Below, piece by piece: positions 44,875-57,549 of a stretch of 64,000 nt of DNA (position 1 is its first letter; each line of letters begins with the position of its first letter). Made by a program: the position numbers and the translations under genes. The DNA is taken from positions 8,833,875-8,897,874 of the forward strand of contig NC_133300.1 of the NCBI RefSeq assembly GCF_005239225.2, in the 5' to 3' direction. The notes below the pieces were generated by a model that was not told the origin of the DNA, ran no database searches, and was given only the letters and a program-made list of their open reading frames with translations. Origin of the DNA: Populus alba (Eukaryota > Streptophyta > Magnoliopsida > Malpighiales > Salicaceae).

Positions 44875-46665
44875 TGTGAAACCCTAGTAAATTATAATTA
44901 GAATATACAAATGACTTAGTAGAAATTCCAATAGGTAATTTGTAACAAGACATGGAATAAAATATATGGATTGGAATCAAGTAGATAATCCTAAATAATA
45001 AGATTTTACTTGAAGTTTAATGGAACATTGTAACAATTGGTTATGATGCAATATATAGAAAATATTAAGGGATAACCAAATAAGACTTAAACATATTAGT
45101 TTGGGTATAAAAGAAAAGGGAGACAAAAATTTCATGCCTTGTCTCTCATTTGGTATAAAGTCTTGATAAATCATAAATAATATAATTGAGAAACATGGTG
45201 TGTAAACCTTCGATCTAAAAATTTGCAAATTAGAGTAATTATTAAAAAGGGCAAGCATGGGTATATGAAATATTAATTAGAGATAAATCACTTAAATTTC
45301 CAAATTGGATAAAAATATATTTAAATGAGGAAATTTGTAAATTTAAAAAGGATGATTTATAGAAAAATAGAAGGGAGTTCAAAAAAAAATTGAACGAGTG
45401 ACCTTTTGCGTTAGAAACATTGATTGTCAATAATGAACCCCGTGTAAAATCATGCTTTTAACTCCAAGGAAAAAGTTATGATAATTATGAATAGAAATAT
45501 TCAACAAATTAACTGGAGAACCCTAATGGTTTAAGTAAATTATGTAGAAGGTGAAATTCAGATTTTTTGCAAAAATTATTATTGACTGTCCAGTTTAACA
45601 GTATTAAGCATTTCAATCAATCCGATCACTGGATCGGGCTAAAATTTTACAAATAGACCACTTATATAAGTTTGTACATTGGGTTAAATTTGCAAGTCAT
45701 AAGGAATCCAAAAAGGTCTCATGGAAATACCAACAGACCCGGATTTGATAGAAAAGGGCATATGTATAATTATGAGGCGTAAATGGGTCATTAGGGAAAA
45801 CAAAATTCCTTCTTTCAAAGGTTGTTACATATGCAAACCCAGTCGCAAAAATGGCTTGTGAAGCCTTCATCTTCTTCCAAACATTTGATGGAATCAACCA
45901 TGATTAAGAGTTTTAGGTAAGATTGAGTTGGTCTTTAAGAGAAAACACATCAAGGGCGGGAACTTTGACAACCTTATCTCCACTTTACACCATTAAATTG
46001 GGTTACCCTTTAGGTATGTTGTTCATCATTATGTCTGCTACATTCTAGTTGAATGGATTTGCAATATCAAGCTATGTGTGAGATATATCATTGGTGGAAT
46101 ACTTCTAGAGAAAACACCATTCTTCTCAGTTGCAATTACCATATGTTTTCTCCTTCATTAATCATTGGATGAGGATGTAATTTTGATAAGTTGTTCTTCT
46201 AGATGTTTTCTAAGGTGTGAACGGTGGAGATTAGAAACAAATTTTGCAGCCATAAATGGCTCGTCTTGAACAGCAGGTCTATAATTTTTAAGGTTTGTTA
46301 GGTTACGTTCTAATATAGAGCAATTTAACTATTGGATTGATCTACAACTTGGATATGTTATGCTAAACATGATGTTATAGAACTTCACTATTGAGATTAA
46401 TTGAGTATTGAATGTGCAGAGAGTTATAAGTAAATGTTATATGTTGATATTATGATATTGGCATGAAATGTGTGATAATAAGGATATATTCAAAGAATAA
46501 AGTTGAAATAAATCAATGGGTATACATTATGACTTAAAGTAGAGTTGGTTGAAATGGTGAAGTGTGTCCTTGCATAAAATGAGGGAAGAATGAAAATGTG
46601 ATATTGTGTGAAACTTGTTACTTGAATAAACATGAAGTAGAAGGTTAATGAAGTGTTGTGTGATC

Positions 46666-48480
46666 ATTGTTGTCAAATCACAAATTGACTCGTAAAATCA
46701 TAAGATTTTACGAGTCAACATGTATATAACATGTAAAATCGGGTAAAAAACTCGAAAACCAGCAAACTTAATCAAACTTGGTCAAATCGAACCAAGTCTA
46801 CGAGTATGCCAAAAGTTAAAAAATTTATTGACTCCTTGCTCTGAGTCCCGACACTCCACAGTCCCCACTCCCTAATCTCCCCTTTTCCCTTTGCCTTTTA
46901 TCCTTTGCCCAAATCTCATATTCGCAACCCTAGCAAGCTAACACTAACAGCACAACTTGTGTCATGCATAGGGAAAATGACAACAAATCTTCATTAGATC
47001 CCAAGTCTAGCCATTCTCCTTTCTCTTTATAAAACTCCGGGAAGTGCCAACCTTTTACTCCTAGTTTGCATAAGGCCACCATCGAAAAGTCTCTATAGAT
47101 GAATCCAAAGCCAGCCTTGCATTCTCAACTTTGACACGTTTCACACTATCCCATGAAGCACATCTTGGATAACCATTCTTGAGGAAGAAGGGCTATAGTT
47201 GGAACATCGAAAACCTTCCCCAACCCCAAATCTTGACTAACAGAATTGGTGACCAAATTGTTAGTGCTAAAACATCATCCTCAAAAGTCTCTAACTTGGT
47301 GGTAAATATGATTTTTAAGATTGCAATTATTTCTTATGCATATATTCTTTCATATCTGCGCATATAGATTTTGAGATAATAAGGTTGAAGAAGAATCAAG
47401 ATGTTCGATATGTTTTTTTTTTCCTTGAGAAAATCCAAGACAGAATTGTAGAGTATGTTACATATATAAAAGGATTTGATCACTAGGCATGAAAAGGTCT
47501 TTACAAATTTGAGTCTCTAGTTATTATTTGTTTACATCCTTTTTAGTAAAGAGGCTTGTTGTTCATCATCTTGATAAGCCAATGGACTAGATGACAATTT
47601 GTAACTCGTGGTGGATTTTCTAGAGGTTTTAGGTAAGTACTAAAGTTATTGAAAATCTTGTTGTCCAACTCTACCTATTGGCAAAGGATTGCAGCTAGCT
47701 TGATTATATCAAACTTGTTGATTAGTTTGTGCTGATTAAAAGTGAATCCCTCAACTATTTCAAGTGAGAAAACTTTTGAAAGTGGGCTGGTGTAAGCATT
47801 GTCTGCCTTTGGCTTCTATTTTTATGCAACTATATGTCTGTATAGTGTGTGATTCTTACTTGTAATTATTGTTAATTTAAGTTTTGACAACTTGAATTAA
47901 GCAGGAGAGTTTTTATTTGATTAAAAATTGCCAGGTGAAGCAATAGAGATGCAAATACGAGAAACAATTGCCATCTTTGGAGTTTGGACCAAAACAAAGC
48001 ATATTAATGAGATGAGCTAAATGTATTTGGTAATGGTTGATACTATATTTCTCCAACGAGCTACAAGATCATAACTAGTCACTGTATAAATAATCTATAA
48101 GCATATGGAATATTAAAATATTAAAAATCAAGTTAATTACAATGTCAAATAATTTGATAGAAAATTCTGAAAGCTAACATGTTTTAGGTTTTGCTTTCAT
48201 ACTTTTTACTTTGGTTGTTAGATGTATGTTTCATTGTCAATTTAATAATAATGAAAGATTCATACTTTTTACTTTGGTTGTTAGATGTATGTTTCATTGT
48301 CAATTTAATAATAATGAAAGATTTTGCATAATTTAACCATATACATGTATGCTTTTTTTACTTGTGATTTTGCAAAATTAGTTAAAATATTTTACTTGCA
48401 AGTTTACGATTCGAGTTTACAATCCGAGTTTATATTGTATATTTCATGTAGTGTCAAAAAAGCATTTTTGACAACCTTGG
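46666..48480. mobile_element. hAT-like non-autonomous element, 1.8 kb
   Basis: Flanked by an 8-bp near-duplication, GTGTGATC (46658-46665) and GTGTGATT (48481-48488). The ends carry inverted TTGTTGTCAAAT and (reverse complement) GGTTGTCAAAAAT. There is a short internal palindrome, AAAATCATAAGATTTTAC. No transposase is visible. A less AT-rich stretch at 46850-47390 has several short open frames (for example GYSWNIENLPQPQILTNRIG) that match nothing I know and could be captured host sequence. Confidence 0.7.
48197..48322. repeat. Perfect 63-bp tandem duplication
   Basis: 48197-48259 and 48260-48322 are identical (each starts TCATACTTTTTACTTTGG). The lack of differences implies a very recent event or an assembly artefact. 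Confidence 0.95.
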
Positions 48481-48488
48481 GTGTGATT

Positions 48489-49964
48489 ATGAATGTAATA
48501 GAAAATGCATGTAGGAGAATGGAAGAAAAAAAATTATTAAGGCTGAAATTATTAAATTAAGGAATTCCACTTTTGCAAAGAGATAAGGAAGAACATGGTT
48601 CATTCCTGGCAACATGTTTAAAGACTAAAATATAACTTGTAAAATATAATTGTGAGATTAGGATGAAAAATGGTAATTGAGATGAAATAATTTGATGACA
48701 TAGGCCTAGTAAGTTTCAACCAAATGAGGATTCAAGGAAGATTTGAATTGTTGATTTATTATCCCTTGTGTAATGAAAATTGTATTATGAAAAGGCTAGG
48801 TTAGGTAATGTAAGAACAAGAAAGAAGTTTATCCTTGACTAATGACATCACTATTTCCTAGCATGGGTTATTTTGAGTGAAAGATCAAGGTGTGACTTAG
48901 TGTTGATGAAGTAGAGGGAAAGCTTTAGAAACATTGTGCTGGTTCAGAAGGATGAAGGAGTACTTAAAGCCAAACTTGTACCAAGAGTATTACTTGTCAA
49001 ATGGGGGGAGATTAATTGGTTCATACATATGAGACATGACCTTAATTAGGAAGGAGATAATAATGTTAACAAGATCTTATTTAGAAACAAAAGTTATATG
49101 AAGCTTACTATGATGGTTGTCAAATAGTAGATTAGAAAACTAGACAAATTCGTTGATTAACCATACGATAAGATTAGGGATTGATGAAGATAAAATTTAA
49201 ATGAGGTTTCTACATAACAGTTTTAGGTATAAATTGGCCTTTCTTAATTGGAGTTATGTAACTCCAAATATTATCCAAAAATCAAGAAAGGGTCTAGCTA
49301 GTATAAAATTAGGCAGCTTGTAGATGCTAATGTGATGGTTTGAATTGAGCCCTAAAATGGTATAATTTGGAGTTGGTTTATTTAAATACATCATAGGGAT
49401 GAATCTTAGCTTTCAAATGGAATTGTTCATGATGAATTTGGAACTATACAACTCCTCATATGACTTAAGAACTGAAGGAAAGTCGAATTCAACCTTATGG
49501 GACAAATTTCATTAAGTATAATAATAGATGAATTTGGGTACTTTAAAGACAGAACTAGGTTTCCCTACCCCAGTAAAGTTGTAGATTAACATTTTTATCT
49601 TTCAAAAGAGCCAAGCCATGTTCATAACCAAGGTCTAGAACTCTGCTTATAAATGAAATACAAAACAATACTCTTGAGTAATAAAATGGGGATGAAGTGT
49701 GTAATGAGGAAAATGAATTCTTAGTAATTGACTTATATGAATGAGATTTCAATTATATTATAAGAATTCACATTATGGTAAAGTTATGAAGTGATACTTA
49801 TACTACCTCTTAATCTAAATAGGAGAGGTGTTTAGAGCAAGTTCATCTATGGTTGGAAGGACTTGTTTAGATGGAGGAGCAGATAGGTGCCTCGTACCTT
49901 GTCTTTTCAATCCATGTAAACTTATATTGATAAATTCAAAATTTATTTTGTATTGGTATGCTAA
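48489..49964. other. Non-coding LTR-like sequence
   Basis: No coding domain. AT-rich, no arrays, short chance frames only. Confidence 0.45.
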
Positions 49965-50190
49965 ATACTGGAATAGATATAAGTACCTTACATAAATTAG
50001 TATGGATCAAATTAGTTATGATAATATTGGAATGGATACGAGTACGTTGTGTATTTTGTTATTGATCAATTAGTTATGATAATGTTTGAATGGACATGAG
50101 TACCTTGTGCACTGTTGTGCATTTAATTAGTCATGATATTATTGGAATGGATATGAGTACCTAACATGCATTGCTAGGCATCTTATGCCT
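49965..50190. repeat. Tandem repeat, about 60-bp unit, about 3.5 copies
   Basis: Units contain GGAATGGATATGAGTACCTT and AATTAGTTATGATAATATT with small changes. Confidence 0.8.
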
Positions 50191-50284
50191 CGTTAAACTA
50201 ATTTTAATTTTATTATTGAATTTTATGTAACTACAAATATATCTACTACATCAGAAGTATATAATGAATTGAGAATGAGAATTT

Positions 50285-51010
50285 AAGTAATTGGTTTCCT
50301 GGTTCAGAAACTATAGCATCAGAAACTAATGGCATCAACATGTCTGATGACTAGGATTTTAATTGATTAGTTTCCTGGTTTAGAAACTAATGGTGTCAGC
50401 GTGTCTAACAATTATGATTTTAATTGATTAGTTTCCTGGTTTGGAAACTAATGGTGTCAGCATTCCTAGCAACTTGGATTTTAATTTATTAGTTTCATGA
50501 TATAGAAACTAATGACATCAGTGTCTTTGACAACCGACAAAGTTTGGAAGTAAAGATATAAAGTACTAAATTGATATCTAGGTGAGATGTCAGATGGATA
50601 TTGGCTTTTGTCAAAAGATGGAAAAAAAAAAAGATATGTAGTATTGAATTGATATCTGAGTGAGATATCAAATGGATATAGCTTTTGTATGAAAACATGG
50701 AAGAAGAAATGTGTATGGCACTTGAATAGAGTATCAAAATTCTTGGCAATTAACCTTCTAATGAGCATAATTTTTATTTGATTAGTTTCCTGGTTTGGAA
50801 ACTAATGGCAGTAGCATGTCTGACAATCAAGATTTTAAAATTGATTAGATTTCTAGTTTGGAAACTAATAGCATCAGCATGTCTGGCAATTGAGATTTTT
50901 AAAATCGATTAGATTCCTAGTTTGAAAACTAATGGTGTGAGCATGTTTGATGATCGGGATATTATATGATTATTTTATAATTTGAAAAATAATAACATCG
51001 TTGTGTTCGA
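50285..51010. repeat. 61-bp minisatellite in two blocks around a different two-copy repeat
   Basis: The unit contains GATTAGTTTCCTGGTTTGGA, AACTAATGGTGTCAGCATGT and CTGACAATC. Four copies lie at 50285-50525 and four at 50770-51010. Between them are two copies of an about 80-95-bp unit with GAATTGATATCTGAGTGAGA and ATGGATAT. Open frames across this block are by-products. Confidence 0.85.
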
Positions 51011-51690
51011 TGACCGAAAATGTAAGAACTTAGTCATCGAATTGAGACTTGTAATATTAGTTGTTGGATTATTAGAGATCTACTAAATTATGGTTCTTAG
51101 TGATAACAGTTTCTTATAAATTAATAAATAATTCAATTAAATATATGAATGTGATGATCCATTAAATAAGTTGTGTGTATCTTATGTAACATCTGGTGCA
51201 TCCCAGCCTCGCATGGAATGGTAAATGTCTTTCGCTCAAATTATATGAAACTTTAAAAATGATGTCTCATATACATTAGGATTTTATGTAACATTTACAA
51301 GATCCCTTTTAATTATGTAATTATATGTCATTGTAGAAATTTGATATTTTGTTTACATTGTTAAAACTTTATCCTTTAACCTTATCTCTACTTTTAAACT
51401 AAAAATTATTGGAAACTTTTTATCACATGTCTTCATAAGATTTGATCATCCTAATTGTCATGATTACTCTCTATTATGGATGTTTAATAGTGGTTGGAAG
51501 TCAATGGGACTTGTGATAATAGAATGACACTGTTGTGTTGGCCAAAAAAGCGTATTGTTGTGATTGTCGATAACTTGGTACCACTCTGGTTAAGGGGAGA
51601 CTCTGCTGAAATTCCAACAAAAATGAAAAAAATACAATGAAAATTCTTAATGTATCATGAAAAAGGATATAGAAATTCAGGGTTGTTATA
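51011..51690. other. Right part of the chromovirus LTR region
   Basis: Non-coding. Contains TGTAACATCTGGTGCATCCC at 51187. This could be another LTR start or an internal LTR motif. Confidence 0.4.
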
Positions 51691-53420
51691 GTAATGGAGG
51701 TAGGCCTTGTCAAGACAAGCTTTAATGGACTGATCTCGGAATATTAGAGCATACATACCTCTGCTTTCTTCCCTTGGAATTTTATCATGCCTGCAACATC
51801 ATCCTTTTCCTCCTCTATTTGTAGCTGACCACAAGTCATCATTTATATCACCTTCTAGTGAAAACTCCTCACATTCATCGATGTTGTGTTCCATTTCTTC
51901 ATGGAACTTACAAAAATTATCTCTTTTTTTAATTTGATTCTCTCTTCTTCTTTTTTGCAAGCACCTAGTTTACACTGGCATGTCATACAACCTATCCATG
52001 GTAACCCTCAAAACCTTCTATTTCTTCATTCCAAACTCCATAACATTTACTCCCCCACTAATGGAAGCATGATTAGGTAGGGAGTTAGAATTGATACTGG
52101 GGGCATTTTCAAAGGTTATTCACCCTGCTTTGAATAATTGCAAAAACTTCCTCTTGAATGCTGAGCAAGTGTCAATACTGTGGCCAGAATTTCTAGTATG
52201 GTACTCATAGGTTAACTTTGGTTTGTACCAATTTGGGAAGGGAGGTTTTAGTGCTAGATATGAAAGAGGGGCCACATCATCTATGGTTAGTAATTTTGCA
52301 TACTCTTTTAGGGTCATACGTCAAGGCGGAAGTTGTTTTTGGTTTCTTTGGTAGGATCTTCTTAGATTGTCTTTGGCTTGGTTTTCTTGTGGGTTAGTAA
52401 GTTGGTTTACTAGAAAAAGGGCAAAGTTGATACTGAATATTTAGGAAGACGGGGTTTGGTAGCTTTGGTTGCTTTGGATTTGGTAATTTTGGTTTTGGTA
52501 ATTCCTTTTACCCTTATACCCTCCTTTTACATTGCCTACCTTAACATCATTTTTCTACCAATTAAACCCCTTCTTCTTGGTAGGTTTCGATATTCTATCG
52601 GTCTTTATCCTTTATTCTATTCTCTCAGCAATAATAACATCATAAAAATGTTAAGCGGAGCTACCCATCAAATTCTCAAACAATAGGGACTTGAAAGTAT
52701 TGGCAAATAGAGTCACCATCTCTTTCTCTAACAAAGGTGAGTGTACATAAATTACCTTGTTTTTCCACCTATAAATGTGCTCCCTTATAGTTTTCTTGTT
52801 GCTTTTCTCCATTACCATCAAACTTGTGTTATCCAAGGTTATGCACTAGCTTAACGCGAGACTAGTCAAGCTATCTTGGAAAAAATGAATGATTGACTTC
52901 TAATCATGTATGACCTTCACCATTTTATTGCAATATGACCTTAAGTGTGTATTAAGGCATTCTAGTCCCATGTACTTGACAAATTCAAGCACTCTAAACT
53001 TCTTAACCACCACTACATTTAGCACCAGACATATCTCAACTACTTTAACCGAGTCATAGAAGTCACATCACTCAACTGCTTTTATTTTTTCCTCCAAGGT
53101 AGCCAATTTTTCTCGATCAGAAGGATCAAAGTGTTCAACTATATGGGGTTCCTTCATTGTTAGATCTATTATGGCTGACACTTAACTTAGCGTAATCAGG
53201 CGAGCCATCAGAATGCTCATTGTTCCTTGTGGTTCAACCATGGGATTTGCCTCCAAGTTCTATGAGTCAAGGATAATCAAATCTATTAGCGATATGGCCA
53301 GCTGCTAATTGGATGTCCCTTCCCCGAACTACGCTCGTAGGAGTTATTCGAGTAATCTAGCCATATGAGCCATATTATTCTTAACATCTTTCAGCTTCTT
53401 ATAGTAGTGAGCCTCTCTTT
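51691..53420 (-). pseudogene. gag: Gag region of a Tat/Ogre-like retrotransposon (degraded)
   Basis: The minus strand reads, from high to low coordinate: EPHIVEHFDPSDREKLATLE, VLEFVKYMGLECLNTHLRSY, FFQDSLTSLAL, EKSNKKTIREHIYRWKNKVI, SPLLEKEMVTLFANTFKSLL and, at 52120-52317, SYLALKPPFPNWYKPKLTYE with YHTRNSGHSIDTCSAFKRK (the zinc-knuckle half). These match the usual Tat-group Gag wording (RSHLxMYxRKM, FQDSLTGAALxWY, PPLxEKEM). Many stops. An acidic linker follows at 51700-51900. Confidence 0.85.
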
Positions 53421-54213
53421 GTTCTTCATCCTTTTACAAAGCCTAGTATTGTAGACTCAAGCAAGGGGACCTATATTTCAAATACCTGCCATGCATATTC
53501 CATAATTCATAATTTAGATGCATATAGATGTATGATTATGCATAATGATGTATGTTTGATATGGATTAGTTATACCCCGAGCTAATATATAGCCATCATT
53601 CCTTTATAAACAAATAGGGTTTCGATTCTTTCGTAGTTGCCGAGACAACGTAATATGAGTCAATGCTTAATAATAATACACTTATCATAAGGAGATATTG
53701 CTCATAAGGTTAGGTATAAACCCTTTTAATCAATACTTGACAAAAACTTTTACATTTGAAATCTATTATTCTACTCATCATCATCGTTTACAAGGAGAAA
53801 GGCAAAGCCTTTACTTTCTATGTCCCTAAAGAAAACATCAGTCTCATCCATGCTTTGTTGATATTAGTGGACATCCCTTTCAACTTGTCGGGCATTTTGG
53901 TTGATGTTTTAGGCATAGACAAAGGCCCGATCAATCTACTTATTTAGGTTTCTCATCTTCTCAAAGAAGAACATATTTTTGTAATTTAGTTTATTGTTGT
54001 TGGTGTTAATCATCTAGTTGTAGTGCTCGAGTAGTTTGTTCCTCTCTTCCATATGTTTTGCCTTGGCCTTTTCTTTATCAAACCTCTCCTCTAGCAAGCT
54101 AATCTCATTTCTCATTTTATCCAAATCAATTTTGAAGACCCCGAGAGTCTTTCCTTTCATACAGCTTCATCATTCAGCATCACATTCTAGCATCACATGC
54201 TTCTTGTATAGCC
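53421..54213 (-). pseudogene. Coiled-coil part of the Tat/Ogre-like polyprotein (right of the hAT element)
   Basis: Minus-strand charged helical wording: VFKIDLDKMRNEISLLEERF and DKEKAKAKHMEERNKLLEHY, then a stop and MSTNINQNA-type remnants. Such a coiled coil links the 5' ORF to Gag in Ogre/Tat elements. It continues across the hAT insertion at 54222-55203. Confidence 0.65.
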
Positions 54214-54221
54214 TTTCATAC
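54214..54221. repeat. Target site duplication of the hAT-like element (TTTCATAC)
   Basis: TTTCATAC here and at 55204-55211. Eight-base duplications are typical of hAT elements. Confidence 0.92.
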
Positions 54222-55203
54222 CCTGGTTATTAAACCTAGCCTAGCTCGGCGGGTCGACCTGGGACCTGGTTGACTCAGTGGTTGGACTGGTCCGAGATTC
54301 ATAAAAGACCGGCTGGGGCAACAACTTGGCAGAACCTGGTTGACATGACGGGTCAACACATACCCCGGGTGACCTGGGCAAACCCGGACGAGACCCGATG
54401 TTCTTTTTTTTTTCAAATGTGGGATTTGAAACCCATTAGTATATATACTCTATGTTCCCAAGAAAAAAGTTATATTTTTTCAATGTTGGATAAAAAAACT
54501 TTTTGGTTTAAATACTTCAACTGAAAGGGATAACATAGTATCTTTTCAATGTGGAATTTAAAGTCTTTTCGTATATATACTCTATGTTCCCATGAAAAAA
54601 GTTATGTTTTTTTTTCAATATGAGATTTAAAACCCATTAGTATATATACTTTATATTCCCAAGAAAAAAATTATGTTTTTTCAATGTGGGATAAAAAACT
54701 GTTTGGTTTAAATACTTCAACTTAAAATGATAACATAATATCTTTTCCATGTGGGATTTGAAGCTCTTTTGTATATATACTCTAAGTTCCCAAGAAAAAA
54801 GTTATGTGTTTTTCAATGTGAAATTTGAAACCCATTAGTATATATATACTCTATGTTAAAAACTTATTTCTTTTCAATATGAGATTTGAAACTCATAGTA
54901 TATATACTCTATGTTCCCAAGAAAAAAAGTTATTTTTTCAATGTGGCATAAAAAAAATTTTGATTTAAATACTTCAAATTAAAAGCTTAACATAGTATCT
55001 TTTTAATGTGGGATAAAAAAAAAATTTAAAATATTCTTTTAAACTTCAATATTTACAATATATAAAGCCTATATTTACATGGATTTTTTCTTAATTTTTT
55101 CATATAAAATATGAAAGCTTTAAATATTTATATTTTATTTTTCCAAGTTGACCCATGAAACCTAGGGGGCGGGTCAACCCCCGAGCTGGGTTTCATAACT
55201 ATG
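54222..55203. mobile_element. Non-autonomous hAT-like element with internal tandem repeats, 982 bp
   Basis: A perfect 8-bp duplication flanks it. The inverted ends are CCTGGTTATTAAACCTAG and (reverse complement) CATAGTTATGAAACCCAG, each followed by a GGGTCAACC/GGTTGACCC-type GC-rich block. The middle (about 54405-55025) is made of repeated units with TATATATACTCTATGTTCCC, AAGAAAAAAGTTAT and TTTTTCAATGTGGGAT. No coding region. Removing it rejoins the coiled-coil frame of the host retroelement (EQYE-RLYKKH). Confidence 0.88.
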
Positions 55204-55211
55204 TTTCATAC

Positions 55212-55958
55212 TGCTCAATCTAGCTTTCTAATATAGCTTGGGTATTTTTAGACATATCAGCCCTTTCTTGGAAATCGTTAAAATTGGTTTTCAAAGCCTC
55301 TAGTTCAGTACTAGTTTGCATCCAATGTGTTCCTAATTCTTATTGTTCTTCCTTAGCTTGGTTTTTAGCTGTCTTTTCTCCTTATAGTTGCTCCTTTAAG
55401 GACATGATTTTTGTGCCCTTTTCCTTCAGTTATTACTCTGCAAACTTTCGCAATTTCTCTTCAGTTAGGATTTACTCCTCGAGGGATATTCTAAGGGCTT
55501 TACTGGTGCCCACCTCCCTTTGGATTTTTCTAGTTTTTCTCTAAACTCTTCCTTATTGTTAATCCTATTTCTTTTAGTCTATTCAACAACTTGTGAAGTC
55601 CTCTTTCTTTTAGTCTATTCAATAACTTGTGAAGTCTTGGCTTCAAATCCAAGAGTTATGGGTAAGTAGTGATAAATTTCTCCCACCTTGGATACTTTTC
55701 ACTAGTAATTGGATCTTTCAAACCATTTGATTATTTCCAGACCAATACCAGAAGCTTCTAATCATGCTTGATGTTCTTCACAACTTCCAAAATAGATTGA
55801 TGCTTGAATAACCATGAAAATTAGGATAACACGGATTTTCTTGGCACATCTTGTACACCCATATGTTGCCTCATAACAAAAGCAGGTGTGTAGGTCACTC
55901 CCATCAAAGGCACTCAACGTCTTCAGCCACAACTCATCAAGTAATATGTTGCTCTCAT
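55212..55958 (-). pseudogene. Tat/Ogre-like polyprotein part between the hAT element and the Athila LTR
   Basis: The minus strand begins (high coordinate) with NILLDELWLKTLSAFDGSDL, the end of the 5' ORF globular region, and continues to a coiled-coil stretch ELEALKTNFNDFQERADMSK, NTQAILES. Stops and frameshifts are present. Function of the family's 5' ORF is not established. Confidence 0.6.
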
Positions 55959-57401
55959 TGATTAGTACTTAAAAGTGCATTTTTATCAAGGTTTTATATC
56001 ATCATTTTGCACTTGAAGTATCAATAACTTCTTAACTAAAGCATGTTTTATAATAACATATCTAATAATATAAGATACATATAATTTATGGTAAATGTTC
56101 ATCTTAAATGCAGGCCTATCACATAAATAAAAGGATTGATTGATGAGTTTAAATACTGAAATTGAAAGGACAAAGAAAGGACCAAACTTAGAAAAGAGAT
56201 GTTGGTGCAGTCCAAACTAGAACATTATTTGGTAATTGGGTCATATCTGGAGCTGTAGATCTCGGATTGAGGTCTGCTTTATATGGATGGAAAGGTAAGA
56301 CATAGGCCTAGAACTTTCATGGGAGTCCAAGATTTAAAAAGGTCGTTTTCAAGTCCAAATTATAGCAATAACGGAGAAGTCTAAATCTGTCTTGCAACCC
56401 AGATATTGTGCAGTGTTCAGCTCATATCTTGAGTTCCAAACGTCCAAATGACCTCAATTTTTTTTCCTAGAAAGATAAGACAATTTCCTAGAACTTTCAT
56501 AAGTACAGTTGGTTCCAATTCTGATATTAGCAATGATATTTTGTTCAGACAATAAGATAAGGATTTTCACCAAGTTAAGAGTTGGCCACCCACTCAACAA
56601 TTAGTCATCAAATCAATAATTCCAAATTTTGGCCTATAAAAGGAGGCATTTGCCATGCATTTAGGCATCTTGCTTGTTCAGATTAAGATCAAGCTCTTTA
56701 TTTCTCTCTTTATATTTTTGTAATGCTTAAGTTTTGTTTTTATTAATATATTGTTTATGTTTTTCATTTCCTTTCCTTTACTTAGTTAACTTGTATCTTA
56801 TTTATATTCTTATCTTGTTTATTTATGTTTTTCTTATTCATTATGTTTAGCGAATTTTATTATGTCAAGGTGAAAAGGTTACACTAATGGTGTAAGAATA
56901 AGTATAATATAAACTCAATATGGACTTCAATGCTTATATCCTAAATAACTTGCTACTAACATGTCTTATCATTTTTATCTTATTAATTCTTAATACCTTG
57001 CTTGTTAAATGGTTAATCTAGATTTATGTTGTATAACACTTGGTACAACAAATGCTTGGCACTTTCATAACCTAACCGTATGGTATAACCCACACTTGTG
57101 CTATGAAAGGAACGTCATTTGTTATTAACATAAATTAGCATCATCAATTCCTAACAATATTTAAAAGTTTGGTGTTACTTAAATAAGATAATTAATATGA
57201 TCATGTTAACAATTTATAATGAGCTATTAATGTCAAATCATCCGATTGGAACCTCCTTTATGTGTGGTTTCCAATTGAATAATAAAAAGAGTTTATATTA
57301 TACTTGTTTGAAATACCATTAGTAGATCCTCTAACCTTGACATTTGTTTTTATCATTGTTTCACCCTCACATTAATCAAACATCTCAAAGTGCTCTTTAA
57401 C

Positions 57402-57447
<46 letters not shown>

Positions 57448-57544
57448 GTTAACCTCCATGTGGTTTGACCCTGGTCTTGCCGGGTTATTTATTACTTCGA
57501 CACTCCTGCACTTGGGATAAGACATCAATCTTTTGGTCATGTCA
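55959..57544 (+). mobile_element. Solo Athila-type LTR (copy E)
   Basis: Plus sense: TGATTAGTACTTAAAAGTGC to TTGGTCATGTCA, 1586 bp. Flanks are CTCAT (55954-55958) and CTCAC (57545-57549), a duplication with one change. The (TTA)n microsatellite is at about 57403-57444. Open frames over it are by-products. It interrupts the Tat/Ogre-like 5' ORF. Confidence 0.9.
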
Positions 57545-57549
57545 CTCAC

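Larger units (their letters stand above)
44875..51690 (+). mobile_element. Chromovirus 3' LTR region, repeat-rich and interrupted
   Basis: Starts TGTGAAACCCTAGTAAATTA after the PPT. A possible right end is AGGGTTGTTATA at 51679-51690, which mirrors the start imperfectly; then minus-strand gag-like sequence of another element begins. Even without the hAT-like insertion it would be about 5 kb, long for one LTR, so further unrecognised insertions or a mixture of LTRs are likely. Non-coding. The end is uncertain. Confidence 0.4.

Noticed and set aside
45242..45897. Short minus-strand frames in the chromovirus LTR region
   Set aside because: No family match and located in LTR-like non-coding DNA.
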